Source: Rickettsia typhi
GTDB lineage: Bacteria > Pseudomonadota > Alphaproteobacteria > Rickettsiales > Deianiraeaceae
Assembly (NCBI GenBank): GCA_945898725.1
Contig: CAMDIK010000004.1
Coordinates: forward strand, 1-64,000
Reading direction: 5' to 3'
DNA: 64,000 bases
Shown here: positions 37,365 to 47,189 of the stretch, in pieces
How the letters are laid out: the number at the start of each line of letters is the position of its first letter
Numbering within the stretch: position 1 is the stretch's first letter
Translations under genes and position numbers: made by a program
The notes under the pieces: generated by a model
What the model saw: only the letters and a program-made list of their open reading frames with translations
Databases searched by the model: none
Told to the model about the DNA's origin: nothing

Positions 37365-37537
37365 ATATTTACGCTATAAAATTAAAAAATTTGATATATA
37401 TATTTTTTTACTTGCAAATAAAAAAAACTGTTTGGTATGAATTTTATGTCTGGTTGAAAAATTAGATAATCTTAATCGCTCTCTCTTCAATGGCGATTTA
37501 GTTATTTTTGTGTGTGTTTATTAATTTTTTACGTAGT

Positions 37538-38176
37538 ATGTCTATAGTTTTGAACTGCGTAGCGAGGGCTTCAAGTGGTAAGTCTGCGTCTAGAAAAGCA
37601 AGAAGTCAGTCTCTTGTGCCATCTGTAATTTATACAAAAGATGGTAAAAATATCAATGTTTCTCTATATTTAATTGAGATTGAAAATTTGTTGAAAGACT
37701 CACATTTTTACACAAAAACTCTAACTCTTCGTGTTTTCCCCGAAACTTGCCAGGATAAAATCAAGAAGCTTGGCGCTGAAATATCAGAAAAACCCGTTGC
37801 GGAATATATGGTTATCCCGCGTGAGGCGCAATTTAACGTGATATCCGACAGACCATCACATTTGGATTTTGCAATTGTAAAAAAAGGCGACAAGGTTAAG
37901 GTTGATGTGCCTGTAAAATTGCATAATGCGGAAAAAAATCCAGTTATTAGATTTGGTGGGTCATTGCTTGTTCTTGCTTATAATGTTAAAATTGTATGTC
38001 ATGTTGGTGACATTCCTTTGCAAATTGATATTGATGTTTCTGCGACTAAGTCTGGGCAGATATTGCGTATTTCAGATCTTACTTTGCCGCAAAACTGCTC
38101 TATGCTCAAAGACAGGGATATAGTTAAAATTTCAGGAAAAAGAGGTTCGGATACTGCAACTGAAGCATCTGTGTAG
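37538..38176 (+). CDS. rplY: 50S ribosomal protein L25/CTC family
   Basis: Start chosen at ATG 37538 (MSIVLNCVARASSGK, 212 aa); the longer frame begins at a non-ATG codon. It has the TL5/CTC two-domain form: N-terminal 5S-rRNA-binding L25 domain (1-95) and a beta C-terminal domain (100-205, VDVPVKLHNAEKNP). The usual pth neighbour is not adjacent. It is convergent with the HIT gene, 2 bp from its stop. Confidence 0.9.
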   Translation: MSIVLNCVARASSGKSASRKARSQSLVPSVIYTKDGKNINVSLYLIEIENLLKDSHFYTKTLTLRVFPETCQDKIKKLGAEISEKPVAEYMVIPREAQFNVISDRPSHLDFAIVKKGDKVKVDVPVKLHNAEKNPVIRFGGSLLVLAYNVKIVCHVGDIPLQIDIDVSATKSGQILRISDLTLPQNCSMLKDRDIVKISGKRGSDTATEASV

Positions 38177-38178
38177 GT

Positions 38179-38535
38179 TTATAAATCTATATCATCTTGC
38201 AACTTAGCCTTCCCAAGTATGTGCATGTGCATGTGAAATACACTTTGTCCGGAATCTTCGCCGATGTTTGAAACAATTCTATATCCGTTGTGTAGTTGCA
38301 TTTTTTCTGCAGTTTTTATAATTCCGCGTTGAAAGCCTAAAATCTCGCCCTCGGGCGCAGCTTGAATAAAATGCCGGTAGTTTACATAACTGCCTTTGGG
38401 TATAACTAATATATGCACTGGAGCTTTTGGATCAATTGACCAAAAAGCAACAACATATTCATCTTCGTATACATATTTGCACGGCAGCTCTTTTCGTAAA
38501 ATTTTTGCAAATGGATTGTTGTTGTCGTAAACCAT
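38179..38535 (-). CDS. HIT-family nucleotide hydrolase (HinT-like)
   Basis: A 118-residue histidine-triad protein. The triad is HMHMHILG (H101, H103, H105), and the N-terminal pattern KILRKELPCKYVYED plus PKAPVHILVIPK is typical of Hint purine-nucleoside phosphoramidases. Physiological substrate unknown, possibly aminoacyl-adenylates. Confidence 0.94.
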   Translation of the reverse strand: MVYDNNNPFAKILRKELPCKYVYEDEYVVAFWSIDPKAPVHILVIPKGSYVNYRHFIQAAPEGEILGFQRGIIKTAEKMQLHNGYRIVSNIGEDSGQSVFHMHMHILGKAKLQDDIDL

Positions 38536-38626
38536 ACTTTATAATAAATTTACCAAATTATAATAATAAAAAAATATTGTACAATAAAAATTTATTTTTC
38601 CACTATATGTAATAAAATATTTATCT

Positions 38627-39355
38627 ATGAATAAAAGTGATTTAATGCTACACATCAATGCGTTGCGCAAGGCAATATTGCGGTGTTTACTGGTATTTTT
38701 GGCTGCTGTGCTAACCTGTTATTTGTGTGCTGATTGGTTTATAAATATTCTCTCTACCCCGCTACTGCATAGTAAATTTGGCATAAAATTTACAACCTAT
38801 ACCAGTCTGACCGATGGATTTATGGCGCATATGAATGTTGCGACGTCTTTTGGTCTTTTTACCACCATTCCTTATATCGCCTGCGAAATATACAAATTCT
38901 GCGCCGTTGGCATGTATAAAAATGAAAAGCAGCTTGCAAAATTTATATTTAGCGCGGTGTTTGTGCTTTTTGCAATGGGGAATGCTCTGGCATATTATTG
39001 GATTATCCCGGGTAGTGTTGATTTTTTTCTGTCTTACGGCTCTGGTTTTGGCGGGCAGATTATGCAGTCATATTTTCAACTAAAATTACTTGATTATATT
39101 GATCTGGTGATGGATATAATGCTTGTGTGTGGGCTTATTTTGCAAATTCCCGTTGTTATATTCATTCTGCACATTGCAAAAATTATTGATGCCGGGAAGC
39201 TTGGGAAATATCGCCGATATTGGATAGTTGGGGCTTTTATCATTGGGGCGGTTATCACCCCGCCTGATGTTTCCAGTCAAATTATTGTTGCCTCGGTGAT
39301 GATATTATTGATTGAAATATCAATACTTGCATGTAAATTGTTTAGAAAAAATTAA
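38627..39355 (+). CDS. tatC: Twin-arginine translocase subunit TatC
   Basis: A polytopic inner-membrane receptor for twin-arginine signal peptides (242 aa, six helices). It opens M-x-H-I-N-A-L-R-K, has the loop P-L-L-H-S-K-F-G-I-K and an FTTIPYIACEIYKFCAVGMYKNEK segment, and contains GAVITPPDVSSQI near the end. tatA/tatB are elsewhere. Convergent with ftsH, 1 bp between stops. Confidence 0.95.
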   Translation: MNKSDLMLHINALRKAILRCLLVFLAAVLTCYLCADWFINILSTPLLHSKFGIKFTTYTSLTDGFMAHMNVATSFGLFTTIPYIACEIYKFCAVGMYKNEKQLAKFIFSAVFVLFAMGNALAYYWIIPGSVDFFLSYGSGFGGQIMQSYFQLKLLDYIDLVMDIMLVCGLILQIPVVIFILHIAKIIDAGKLGKYRRYWIVGAFIIGAVITPPDVSSQIIVASVMILLIEISILACKLFRKN

Positions 39356-39356
39356 C

Positions 39357-41282
39357 CTACTCCTGACTTTCATTTTTCTTAAAAGCAGAGCGTATGCTTG
39401 ATACAAAGGCAGCAACTGGCGCATTTGCGTCAGGGCTTTTTCTTATTTCCGCTCCAGAAAGTAAATTCTTGATTTCCTCGCCGCTTAACGTTTCATATTC
39501 AATCAAGGCGCCCGCAAGTTTGTGCAAGTCATCTATTCTTTCACTTAAGATTTTTGTTGCCAAGGCATGTGCATTATCAACCAATTTTTTCACCTCTGAA
39601 TCAATAATTTGCGCAGTATGTTCCGAGCAATGATAGCGCGATTTTGACCCCCCAAGGTACATATCTCTAGATTCCCCGGCGTGATTTATATAGCCAATTT
39701 CAGTGCTAAGTCCCCATTCCGTAACCATTGCACGCGCCATATTTGTTGCCATTTGGATATCTGAAGAAGCCCCAGAAGTTACCTTGTCATATCCAAAAAT
39801 CATCTCTTCCGCCACGCGCCCCGCCATTGCAACTGCTAAATCTGCATGCATTTTTTCGCGAGTTATGGAAAATCTATCGTCCTCCGGAAGTCTCATTACC
39901 ATTCCAAGCGCTCTTCCGCGAGGTATAATTGTTGCTTTATGAATCGGGTCAGAAGCCGGAAGCGCCACGCTAACAAGTGCGTGCCCGCCCTCATGGTAAG
40001 CCGTAAGCTTTTTCTCCTCATCTTTCATACGAAGTGATTTGCGCTCGCTGCCCATCATAATTTTATCTTTTGCGTCATCAAGATCTGCATTTGTGATCAA
40101 ACTTTGCCCCCTTCCTGCAGCAAGTAACGCCCCTTCATTTACCAAATTTGCAAGCTCTGCGCCTGAAAACCCAGGGGTTCCGCGGGCTATCATTTTTATA
40201 TCCACGTCCGGTGCAAGTTTTACTTTAGAAGTATGCACTTTTAAAATCGCTTCACGCCCATTCATATCTGGCATGGAAACCACAATTTGCCTATCAAATC
40301 TTCCCGGGCGAAGCAGGGCAGGGTCAAGCACGTCAGGGCGATTTGTTGCCGCAAGTATTATAACTCCGGAATTTTCTTCAAAACCATCCATTTCAACCAG
40401 CATTTGATTTAAAGTTTGCTCCCTTTCGTCATTTCCGCCGCCCATTCCAATGCCCCTATGGCGCCCAACTGCGTCAATTTCATCGATAAATACTATGCAC
40501 GGATTGGATTTTTTAGCCTGGGCAAATAGGTCTCTCACCCTGCTTGCACCAACTCCCACGAACATTTCCACGAAATCTGAACCGGATATAAAAAAGAACG
40601 GCACGCCAGCTTCCCCGGCTATGGCTTTTGCAAGAAGGGTTTTACCCGTTCCCGGTTGCCCAACCAACAAGCATCCTTTTGGAATTTTTGCACCTATTTT
40701 CCTATATTTCATAGGGCTTTTTAGAAAATCTACCATTTCTTCAAGATCTTTTTTTGCCTCATCAATGCCAGCAACATCTGCAAATCTGGTTTTTATATCT
40801 TTAGGTAGAATGGCTTTTGCCTTACTCTTTCCGAAGGAAAACGGGTTTCCAGACATCATTCCCCCGCCAGATTTTCCACTTCCGCCACCGTTCATTTGTT
40901 TGCTCATGCTTATCCAAAATGCAATAATTAGCAAAAGTGGCAACCACGACAAAAGCATACCCAAAATGCCAAATATTCTATTTGCAACCCCGCCATTGTC
41001 TTTTTTGCGAACTTTAATTTCGGCATGAGATTTTTTTAAGTCATCAATAATTTTTACGCTGTAAAATGGGGAAATGTAGGTAACAAATTTCGCATTTTCA
41101 CTGTCTACCCCGATGATTTTATCTTCATCAATTTCTGCAGATTTCACCTTCCCGGCTTCAGATTTCTGTAAAAATTCTGACATAATAATCTCGTTTGGAG
41201 CATTTTTTTCGGTAAATATAGTGTCTAAAACGGAATATCCAAGTAAGAAAACCGCCATCCATATAAAAGAATTTTTCAGCAT
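39357..41282 (-). CDS. ftsH: ATP-dependent zinc metalloprotease FtsH
   Basis: A membrane-bound AAA+ protease that degrades misfolded membrane proteins and regulators such as LpxC. Two helices (about 5-25 and 105-125) flank a periplasmic domain, followed by the AAA module with Walker [15 protein letters not shown] and Walker [10 protein letters not shown]. The zinc site is [10 protein letters not shown]. 641 aa is standard. It probably has its own promoter in the short gap to hemC... the gap upstream (41283-41336) is very AT-rich and I see no clear motif there. Confidence 0.97.
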   Translation of the reverse strand: MLKNSFIWMAVFLLGYSVLDTIFTEKNAPNEIIMSEFLQKSEAGKVKSAEIDEDKIIGVDSENAKFVTYISPFYSVKIIDDLKKSHAEIKVRKKDNGGVANRIFGILGMLLSWLPLLLIIAFWISMSKQMNGGGSGKSGGGMMSGNPFSFGKSKAKAILPKDIKTRFADVAGIDEAKKDLEEMVDFLKSPMKYRKIGAKIPKGCLLVGQPGTGKTLLAKAIAGEAGVPFFFISGSDFVEMFVGVGASRVRDLFAQAKKSNPCIVFIDEIDAVGRHRGIGMGGGNDEREQTLNQMLVEMDGFEENSGVIILAATNRPDVLDPALLRPGRFDRQIVVSMPDMNGREAILKVHTSKVKLAPDVDIKMIARGTPGFSGAELANLVNEGALLAAGRGQSLITNADLDDAKDKIMMGSERKSLRMKDEEKKLTAYHEGGHALVSVALPASDPIHKATIIPRGRALGMVMRLPEDDRFSITREKMHADLAVAMAGRVAEEMIFGYDKVTSGASSDIQMATNMARAMVTEWGLSTEIGYINHAGESRDMYLGGSKSRYHCSEHTAQIIDSEVKKLVDNAHALATKILSERIDDLHKLAGALIEYETLSGEEIKNLLSGAEIRKSPDANAPVAAFVSSIRSAFKKNESQE

Positions 41283-41336
41283 TGATTAAAAAAACACACC
41301 CGCACTATATACTATGTAAACAAATATTTTAGTAAG

Positions 41337-42257
41337 TCAAGTTTTAATTTTTTTTACGTAATTTACCAGGTCTAAAATTGCCTGATCTGCGCTATGAATA
41401 TTGCAAATTTTTTCAGTAAAAATTGAGTCAAATGTTGTGGTATTTACAAAGCCAATCTTGATTTTAACCTGACTATTCTGCATTTTTTTTGCATTACAGG
41501 AAATAGGAGTTTGGCAGGAGCTATCCAGCATTGCCGCGAATTTTCGCTCGATATTTGCCTCAAAAAAAGATGTTTTATGGCAGGTTTTTTGAATAGCTTT
41601 TTTGATAATTTCACTTGCATTATCCAGGGTTTCAATTCCAATAATACCTTGCCCAATTGCCGGTGGAAAATTACTATCGCATATCTTGTGGGAGTATTTA
41701 ATATGGCGAAAATACTTCATTCGTTTAATGGCGCAATATGAAAGAATTATACCGTCAATATTGAGGTTTTTCATTTTTTCAATTCGTGAATTAACATTTC
41801 CGCGAAGTGGAATAATTTCCAAATCCGGTCTAATTTTCTGTAAAAACATTTTCCTACGAATGGATGATGTGCCAATTTTTCCGCCGCTGGGCACGGAATT
41901 CAAATTTTTGTAGGTATTTGAGAAAAATCCATCGTGCGCAGTACATCTTTTTAACACGGAAACAATCTCAATTCCTGGAGATTTTTCACATGGCAAATCT
42001 TTTACTGAATGCACGGCGCAGTCAATTCTTCCATCTTGCAATGCAAGGTGTAACTCGTTTGTAAACAAGCCTTTAACGCCAAATTTTTCGGGAATCGCAC
42101 CTTCCAATCTATCATCTCCACTGGTTTTAATTGGCACAATCTGGCATTTAAACGCCCCGCCAAGCCCGGCTTTATCTAGGGCTTTAATAAAAAATCTGGT
42201 TTGTTTTATTGCAAGTTTACTAGTTCTAGTGCCGATTTTTAAAATGATTTTACCCAT
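41337..42257 (-). CDS. hemC: Hydroxymethylbilane synthase HemC
   Basis: Polymerises four porphobilinogens on a dipyrromethane cofactor in tetrapyrrole synthesis. The opening IGTRTSKLAIKQT, the catalytic stretch CAVHSVKDLP and RRKMFLQKIRPDLE match the family. The cofactor cysteine is C248 in DSSCQTPIS. The C-terminal domain is short and degenerate. No other hem gene is in the window. Confidence 0.95.
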   Translation of the reverse strand: MGKIILKIGTRTSKLAIKQTRFFIKALDKAGLGGAFKCQIVPIKTSGDDRLEGAIPEKFGVKGLFTNELHLALQDGRIDCAVHSVKDLPCEKSPGIEIVSVLKRCTAHDGFFSNTYKNLNSVPSGGKIGTSSIRRKMFLQKIRPDLEIIPLRGNVNSRIEKMKNLNIDGIILSYCAIKRMKYFRHIKYSHKICDSNFPPAIGQGIIGIETLDNASEIIKKAIQKTCHKTSFFEANIERKFAAMLDSSCQTPISCNAKKMQNSQVKIKIGFVNTTTFDSIFTEKICNIHSADQAILDLVNYVKKIKT

Positions 42258-42266
42258 ATAAATTCC

Positions 42267-42716
42267 CTAATTCTCACTCAATTGACGTACCGCTTCGCTT
42301 GTTACAATTCCAACTGTTATTGCTAAATTCAATGAGCGCATATTATTTTTCATCACAACGCAAATTCTTTCATCAACTTGTTCGTGAACTTCCGTGGTAA
42401 CCCCTGCAGATTCCGAGCCAAATAGCAATATATCATCATTTTGAAACCTATATTTTGTATATTCTTTTTCACTCTTCGTGGTGAGTAAAATAATATTTCC
42501 ATTACCGGCACTTGCGCGAAATTCTTCAAAATTTAAGAACTTATTTATCTCAAAATTCGCCCCATAATCAAGCATTGAACGCTTAACTTCGCGCGAATCC
42601 AAAATAAATCCCGTGGGTAATATTACATCAATCGAATTAATGCCAAAGCACGCAAGCGACCGAATAATAGTACCAAAATTTCCCGGCATGTCTGGCCGAA
42701 ACAGACAAATTCTCAT
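42267..42716 (-). CDS. trmL: tRNA (cytidine(34)-2'-O)-methyltransferase TrmL
   Basis: A minimal SPOUT methyltransferase of 149 aa that modifies the wobble base of tRNA-Leu. The knot motifs are FRPDMPGNFGTIIRSLACFG, LLFGSESAGV and NMRSLNLAITVGIVTSEAVRQ. Its start overlaps the stop of the upstream PAP2 gene by 4 bp (ATGA-type coupling), and hemC follows after 9 bp. Confidence 0.95.
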   Translation of the reverse strand: MRICLFRPDMPGNFGTIIRSLACFGINSIDVILPTGFILDSREVKRSMLDYGANFEINKFLNFEEFRASAGNGNIILLTTKSEKEYTKYRFQNDDILLFGSESAGVTTEVHEQVDERICVVMKNNMRSLNLAITVGIVTSEAVRQLSEN

Positions 42717-43447
42717 ATTTTAATTGGCTGATTCACGAAGTCTTTAATTTTTTTCACAATTGCAATCCTTGCGGCGATGAAGTTAATCACCAATAATAAG
42801 AGGAAATTTGTATAATATCCGCATAGCCCGCCAACAACAAATCCGCCCACAACATCATAAACATCGTGCCTGTTGCAATAAATTCTGGAAATTCCCGTGG
42901 CAAGCCCAAGCGCGTAAAATGGAACGCCTATTTTTGCCCCGTAAAACCTGTGTAAAAATCCACCCAGAACAACAGTTCCAGAGGTATGTCCCGAGGGAAA
43001 TGACTTATAATTTGAGCCATCCGGGCGTTTTTTATGAAACAAAGTTTTCATTCCATGAGACACTGCATAAGTTGACATAAGCGTTAAATTATAGTAACCC
43101 CCGGCAATTGAAGAATTGAATATCCCAGGTAAAACCTGCGGAATAAGCCAGGCAGATCGCAAATAAACCGTTGCAACTTCGTCGGTTAAAATCTGACCAT
43201 CAGTCTTCCCAATCATTTTAAAAAATTTCTCTTTACCCTCTTGTTTGGTGAGGATTTTACCGTCTTCACCGTGCATTAAATCAACTTTGTGAATTTGGGT
43301 TTTATTTTTCGTCCAATCTATACCAAATTTATGCGGAAATAACTTGAAAACCACAACACCACCAGCCAAAAACAGAGAAGTAACCAGCATTATAACGTCC
43401 AATCTGGTTTTAATTCTGCAGAATTTTAATATACTTTTTACACACAT
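42713..43447 (-). CDS. PAP2-family membrane phosphatase
   Basis: An integral membrane phosphatase (244 aa). The three PAP2 motifs are present: KKRPDGSN, FPSGHTSG and SRIYCNRHDVYDVVGG. Such enzymes dephosphorylate undecaprenyl pyrophosphate, phosphatidylglycerophosphate or lipid A. The substrate cannot be chosen from sequence; an LpxE/LpxF-type or UppP-type role fits the envelope genes around. Translationally coupled to trmL. Confidence 0.88.
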   Translation of the reverse strand: MCVKSILKFCRIKTRLDVIMLVTSLFLAGGVVVFKLFPHKFGIDWTKNKTQIHKVDLMHGEDGKILTKQEGKEKFFKMIGKTDGQILTDEVATVYLRSAWLIPQVLPGIFNSSIAGGYYNLTLMSTYAVSHGMKTLFHKKRPDGSNYKSFPSGHTSGTVVLGGFLHRFYGAKIGVPFYALGLATGISRIYCNRHDVYDVVGGFVVGGLCGYYTNFLLLLVINFIAARIAIVKKIKDFVNQPIKI

Positions 43448-43459
43448 ATTTTAATAAAA

Positions 43460-44452
43460 TTATATTAATTCAGACCTTACATTATGCACTTCGAAGGCAT
43501 CTTCCCAGGTTCCAAGAGTTGCAGATTTTGAATATTCCGTTGCACGAACTTCGAAAAAATTTGCATGCTCAACGCCATTTAAAATGGGGTCAAGCCAGGA
43601 TTGCAATGGATTTTCCGCGGCTTCAAATATCGCTTCAATTCCTAATTGATTTAGCCTTCTGTTTGCAATAAATCTAATATATTGCTTCACTTCGCCGGCG
43701 GTTAAGCCTTCTACAGCGCCGTCAATTTCAAATGCAAGATCGATGAAATCGTCTTCCAATTCAACCATTCTTTTGCAAACTTGCTTAATTGTTTCAAATA
43801 GTTTAGGGGTTTTAATTTCAGGATTTTCATTGATAAATTCGTGAAATAGGCGAATAATGCTTAGGGTGTGCAAAGTTTCATCGCGCACAGACCATGTGAT
43901 AATTTGCCCCATTCCCTTCATTTTTCCAAAGCGGGTAAAGTTTAACAAAATTGCAAAAGATGAAAATAACTGCATTCCTTCGGTAAAAGCGCCAAAAACC
44001 GCAAGAGTGAGGGCAATTCCCTCCTTATCGTTATGCTTAAAATCATGTAGATAGTCATATTTCGCCTTCATTTGGGCGTATTTTAAAAATTCTTGATACA
44101 AATCATCAGACATTCCAAGAGTTTCCACAAGGTGCGAATAGGCTACAACGTGTATTGTTTCCATTGAGGAAAATGCAGAGAGCATCATTTGAATTTCCAC
44201 GGGTTTGAAAATGCTGGCATATTTCGTCATATAACAGTCGTTTACCTCAATATCCATTTGGGTAAATAGCCTAAATATCTGGGTGCAAAGGTTCTTTTCC
44301 GCGGTTGTAAGTTTGTATTTCCAGTCACGAATATCATCAGCCATCGGCACTTCCTCGGGCAGCCAATGTGTTTGCTGTTGCATCTTCCAAGCCTCAAAAG
44401 CCCAAACGTACTCAAATGGCTTAAACGCCTTTCTTTCTACTAATAAACCCAT
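43460..44452 (-). CDS. nrdB: Ribonucleotide reductase beta subunit (class I)
   Basis: The radical-bearing small subunit of class I RNR (330 aa). Diiron ligands can be read as D67, E98 and H101 (METIHVVAYSHL), E in EGMQLFSSFA, and E/H in VRDETLHTL. The radical tyrosine is Y105, four residues after H101 as in E. coli NrdB, so a tyrosyl-radical (Ia-type) enzyme is expected. The C-terminal tail would dock on NrdA, which is not in the window. Confidence 0.95.
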   Translation of the reverse strand: MGLLVERKAFKPFEYVWAFEAWKMQQQTHWLPEEVPMADDIRDWKYKLTTAEKNLCTQIFRLFTQMDIEVNDCYMTKYASIFKPVEIQMMLSAFSSMETIHVVAYSHLVETLGMSDDLYQEFLKYAQMKAKYDYLHDFKHNDKEGIALTLAVFGAFTEGMQLFSSFAILLNFTRFGKMKGMGQIITWSVRDETLHTLSIIRLFHEFINENPEIKTPKLFETIKQVCKRMVELEDDFIDLAFEIDGAVEGLTAGEVKQYIRFIANRRLNQLGIEAIFEAAENPLQSWLDPILNGVEHANFFEVRATEYSKSATLGTWEDAFEVHNVRSELI

Positions 44453-44590
44453 ATTTTATAATCAATAGATAGCCTTATATGGCATTTACAAATTAAGATT
44501 CAAGCCTTTTCTTTCCACTTGACTAATATTTTATTACCCCTGAAGAATAGGTACTTTTTGGGTAAAATATTGTTTACAGAAAGAGAGCGA

Positions 44591-45235
44591 ATGATAATAA
44601 GAAACTGCGAATTAGAGCGTGGAAGGTTTTTGCATTTGGCAAGAAGCATACAGCCACCGGCTAGGTCTGAATTGCAAATTCTAAAGCAAAAACTTGAAAG
44701 GCAAAGATTGGTGCAAATTTCCTCCTTGCAACGCACAAGTGTTGGCGCAATGCTTGGTAAAGATTTGGGAGTTATAAATCGAGGTAGGGCAAATTATCGG
44801 CAAAGAGTTCTGGTTATTCGTTTTTTCCACCGGGCTTTAAGAAATGTTGGGCTTTTGGCAATGCCTTCGCTGCGCGGAATTAGTCTAACTTTCGCAGAAA
44901 AAAGGCTATTAATGCGAATTATTATGAAAAAGCGCCAATATCTTGATATGGTGCTAACAGAACACAAAAAACATCACCAAAAAGTACTGGATTCACTCAA
45001 AAAAACCCAGCCACAGACTGAAATATCGCGCTTTAGAGAAAAATTGCTATCTCTGGACCGTGATTGCAATTCACGAACTATTCGCGGATATTCCGGGAAA
45101 AATACATTCGGGAAAACTGCAGACAACGCCAAAAGCAAGGCAGATTCACAAGATTGCGATGAAAGTTTAAAATACTGGAGGAATAAAATTCGCCAATCTC
45201 GCGAAGATGTTTACAAAACTTTCCTTGGGAAATAG
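44591..45235 (+). CDS. Uncharacterised basic protein, 214 aa
   Basis: No family recognised. An upstream TTG extends the frame by 24 codons, but the ATG at 44591 has a Shine-Dalgarno-like GAAAGAGAG just before it and is preferred. The product is strongly basic and helical, with many Arg/Lys in residues 1-120 (LKQKLERQRLVQ, RGRANYRQRVLVIRFFHR) and a Lys/Ser-rich C-terminal part. No signal peptide or membrane helix. Nucleic-acid binding would suit the composition but no motif supports it. Confidence 0.55.
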   Translation: MIIRNCELERGRFLHLARSIQPPARSELQILKQKLERQRLVQISSLQRTSVGAMLGKDLGVINRGRANYRQRVLVIRFFHRALRNVGLLAMPSLRGISLTFAEKRLLMRIIMKKRQYLDMVLTEHKKHHQKVLDSLKKTQPQTEISRFREKLLSLDRDCNSRTIRGYSGKNTFGKTADNAKSKADSQDCDESLKYWRNKIRQSREDVYKTFLGK

Positions 45236-45251
45236 TAACTTTGCTACAGTT

Positions 45252-46253
45252 TTAATCCAAATATTTTGCCGGGTCGTCAAATTCACCATTTTTTCTAATA
45301 AAAAATGACATTTCCGCGTTGTAATAACCTATTAAATCACCAACTTTTATTGAGTCGCCTTTTTTAACTTTTACATCTGCAATATTTCCGTAAAGCAGGG
45401 TGTACTGCGGGTCATGCTTCACAATTACCAATGTTTTTAAGGTGCTAACGCTGTTTCCAACGTACAAAACAACGCCTGGGCTTGCAGACAAGGCTTCAGC
45501 CATTTTCTCTGTATCATTGGTGAATTTTACACCTTTCCCGTTGTCAACCGTGCTGTAAGATCGGTTTCGCGCCGGGTATGGGAAAGTTTTTTTATTGCCT
45601 GAATTCTTTGAGCTGGGCACAATTTCCGGCTTTGTTGTTGCAGTTAGAGCATCTGAATCAGAAGATGGCAAATCGTCACTTACAACTGGGGGTTGTGCAG
45701 TTTTTATGGTTAAATCTTTAGATGTTTCACTAGTCTTGCTTGGGGAATTCGCACCCGGAATTTTAATTTTTTGCCCAACTTTCAGGGTCTCGGAAGACAT
45801 GCCATTAAGTGTCATGATATCTTTTTTGAATATTTTGTATCTATCCGCCAAAACAGAGAGAGACTCGCCAGGCTTTACAATATGAGAATCAGAATTGCTT
45901 TGCACAATTGGCTTTTCAGCTGGGTGATTTGAAGTTTTACCCTCTGGCTTGGTTGAAATTGTTTGCACTACAGGCTGTGTTTTGTCTTGTTTTACGCTTG
46001 ATTTTGCTGCCGATAAAGACTTATTTATCGGAATATTTATCTTTTGCCCAACGCGCACTTTTGACTGGTCAAGATTCCCGTTTGCCTCAAGAATATCTTT
46101 GATTTTCACATTGTACTTGTCTGATAAATGCGACATAGTTTCGCCAGGTTGAACAATGTGCACCTGATTTGAATCTGCTGCTATTGCTGTATAATTGCAG
46201 CAAAATATATTAAAAATTAACAATAAACCCCAGGTTATAAAGGAAAAATTCAT
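45252..46253 (-). CDS. NlpD/EnvC-like LysM protein with degenerate LytM domain
   Basis: Signal peptide (1-25, ending AIA-ADS), two LysM peptidoglycan-binding repeats (about 31-75, HIVQPGETMSHL; and about 122-166, HIVKPGESLSVL), a Ser/Thr/Lys-rich linker and a C-terminal LytM/M23-like domain (about 240-333). The catalytic residues of M23 are lost: the H-x-H position reads LYGNI with Gly for His, and the L-H-F-E-I-R position reads MSFFIR. That is what NlpD and EnvC show, which activate amidases rather than cut peptidoglycan. It is likely a cell-division amidase activator; no lipobox, unlike E. coli NlpD. Confidence 0.82.
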   Translation of the reverse strand: MNFSFITWGLLLIFNIFCCNYTAIAADSNQVHIVQPGETMSHLSDKYNVKIKDILEANGNLDQSKVRVGQKINIPINKSLSAAKSSVKQDKTQPVVQTISTKPEGKTSNHPAEKPIVQSNSDSHIVKPGESLSVLADRYKIFKKDIMTLNGMSSETLKVGQKIKIPGANSPSKTSETSKDLTIKTAQPPVVSDDLPSSDSDALTATTKPEIVPSSKNSGNKKTFPYPARNRSYSTVDNGKGVKFTNDTEKMAEALSASPGVVLYVGNSVSTLKTLVIVKHDPQYTLLYGNIADVKVKKGDSIKVGDLIGYYNAEMSFFIRKNGEFDDPAKYLD

Positions 46254-46331
46254 ACCAATAAAAACTTAACACTAGTATTTAACACATAAAATATATTGTG
46301 CAACTTTTTTTTATATAAAAAAGCAAATTTT

Positions 46332-47171
46332 TCATTTACCCAGTAAATTCAAGGGAATTTTGATAAACTTCGGCAACTTTCCTGCAAGTAAATTCACATG
46401 AAGTGAGGGTAATATCAGGTGCGGAACGGGCAAATTCACCTGTGATGCAAGCATTTTTGCGATATAATCTTCCTTTTTTGTATCTTTATTGATGGAAATA
46501 TTGCTTTGCTTTTCCTCTTTCACGGTTGTTATGATGATCGGATTTGCATTATTTTGTGGATATTCATGCCCAACGCAGATTTTTGTGCCTTCCGGCAGCT
46601 GGTAAATTTTTTGAATTGAGTCAAAAAGCTCTTCGCTGCTTCCGCCGGGAAAATCCGTTCTTGCGGTGCCGACGGATGGGGAAAAAATAGTGTCCCCCGT
46701 GAATAAATATTCGCCGGAAAAATAGCATACGCAAGCTGGGGTGTGCCCGGGTGTGAAGATAACTTTTACCCTGATTTCACCTATGTAAAATTCCTCGCCA
46801 TCTTGCCAAAGTTTGTCAAACTGCGCACCGTTTTCAAGTATATTTTCGTCTTCAAAAACCCCCTTCCAATAGGACAAAACCTTCGTTATATTCGCTCCAA
46901 TTGCAACTTTTCCGCCAAGTTTTGACTTTATATATTGTGCCGCGGTTAAGTGATCTGCATGTACATGGGTTTCCAAAATCCACTCAAGCTCCAGGTTGTT
47001 TACCTGGATAAATTTGATAATTTTATCGGCATTTTCGGCGTAAGTAGCCCCGCTGGATGGGTTGTAATCTAGTACCGAATCTATAACTGCGCACTTGCGA
47101 TTTTCCAAATCGGTAACAACGTAACTTGCAGTTTTTGTGCGCTGGGAATCAAAAAAAACTTCTACTTTCAT
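46332..47171 (-). CDS. Blh-type metallo-beta-lactamase-fold persulfide dioxygenase
   Basis: A 279-residue MBL-fold enzyme. The metal motif is THVHADH (H69, H71, D73, H74), with FTPGHTPACVCY, LFTGDTIFSPSVGTARTDF and CVGHEYP. The C-terminal LILPSLHVNLLAG and IKIPLNLLGK match the Blh/ETHE1-like subgroup that oxidises glutathione persulfide. It is the last gene of a minus-strand sulfur module with rhodanese 19 bp upstream. Likely role: detoxifying sulfide-derived persulfides in the cytoplasm. Confidence 0.87.
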   Translation of the reverse strand: MKVEVFFDSQRTKTASYVVTDLENRKCAVIDSVLDYNPSSGATYAENADKIIKFIQVNNLELEWILETHVHADHLTAAQYIKSKLGGKVAIGANITKVLSYWKGVFEDENILENGAQFDKLWQDGEEFYIGEIRVKVIFTPGHTPACVCYFSGEYLFTGDTIFSPSVGTARTDFPGGSSEELFDSIQKIYQLPEGTKICVGHEYPQNNANPIIITTVKEEKQSNISINKDTKKEDYIAKMLASQVNLPVPHLILPSLHVNLLAGKLPKFIKIPLNLLGK

Positions 47172-47189
47172 GAAACTATCTTATATATT

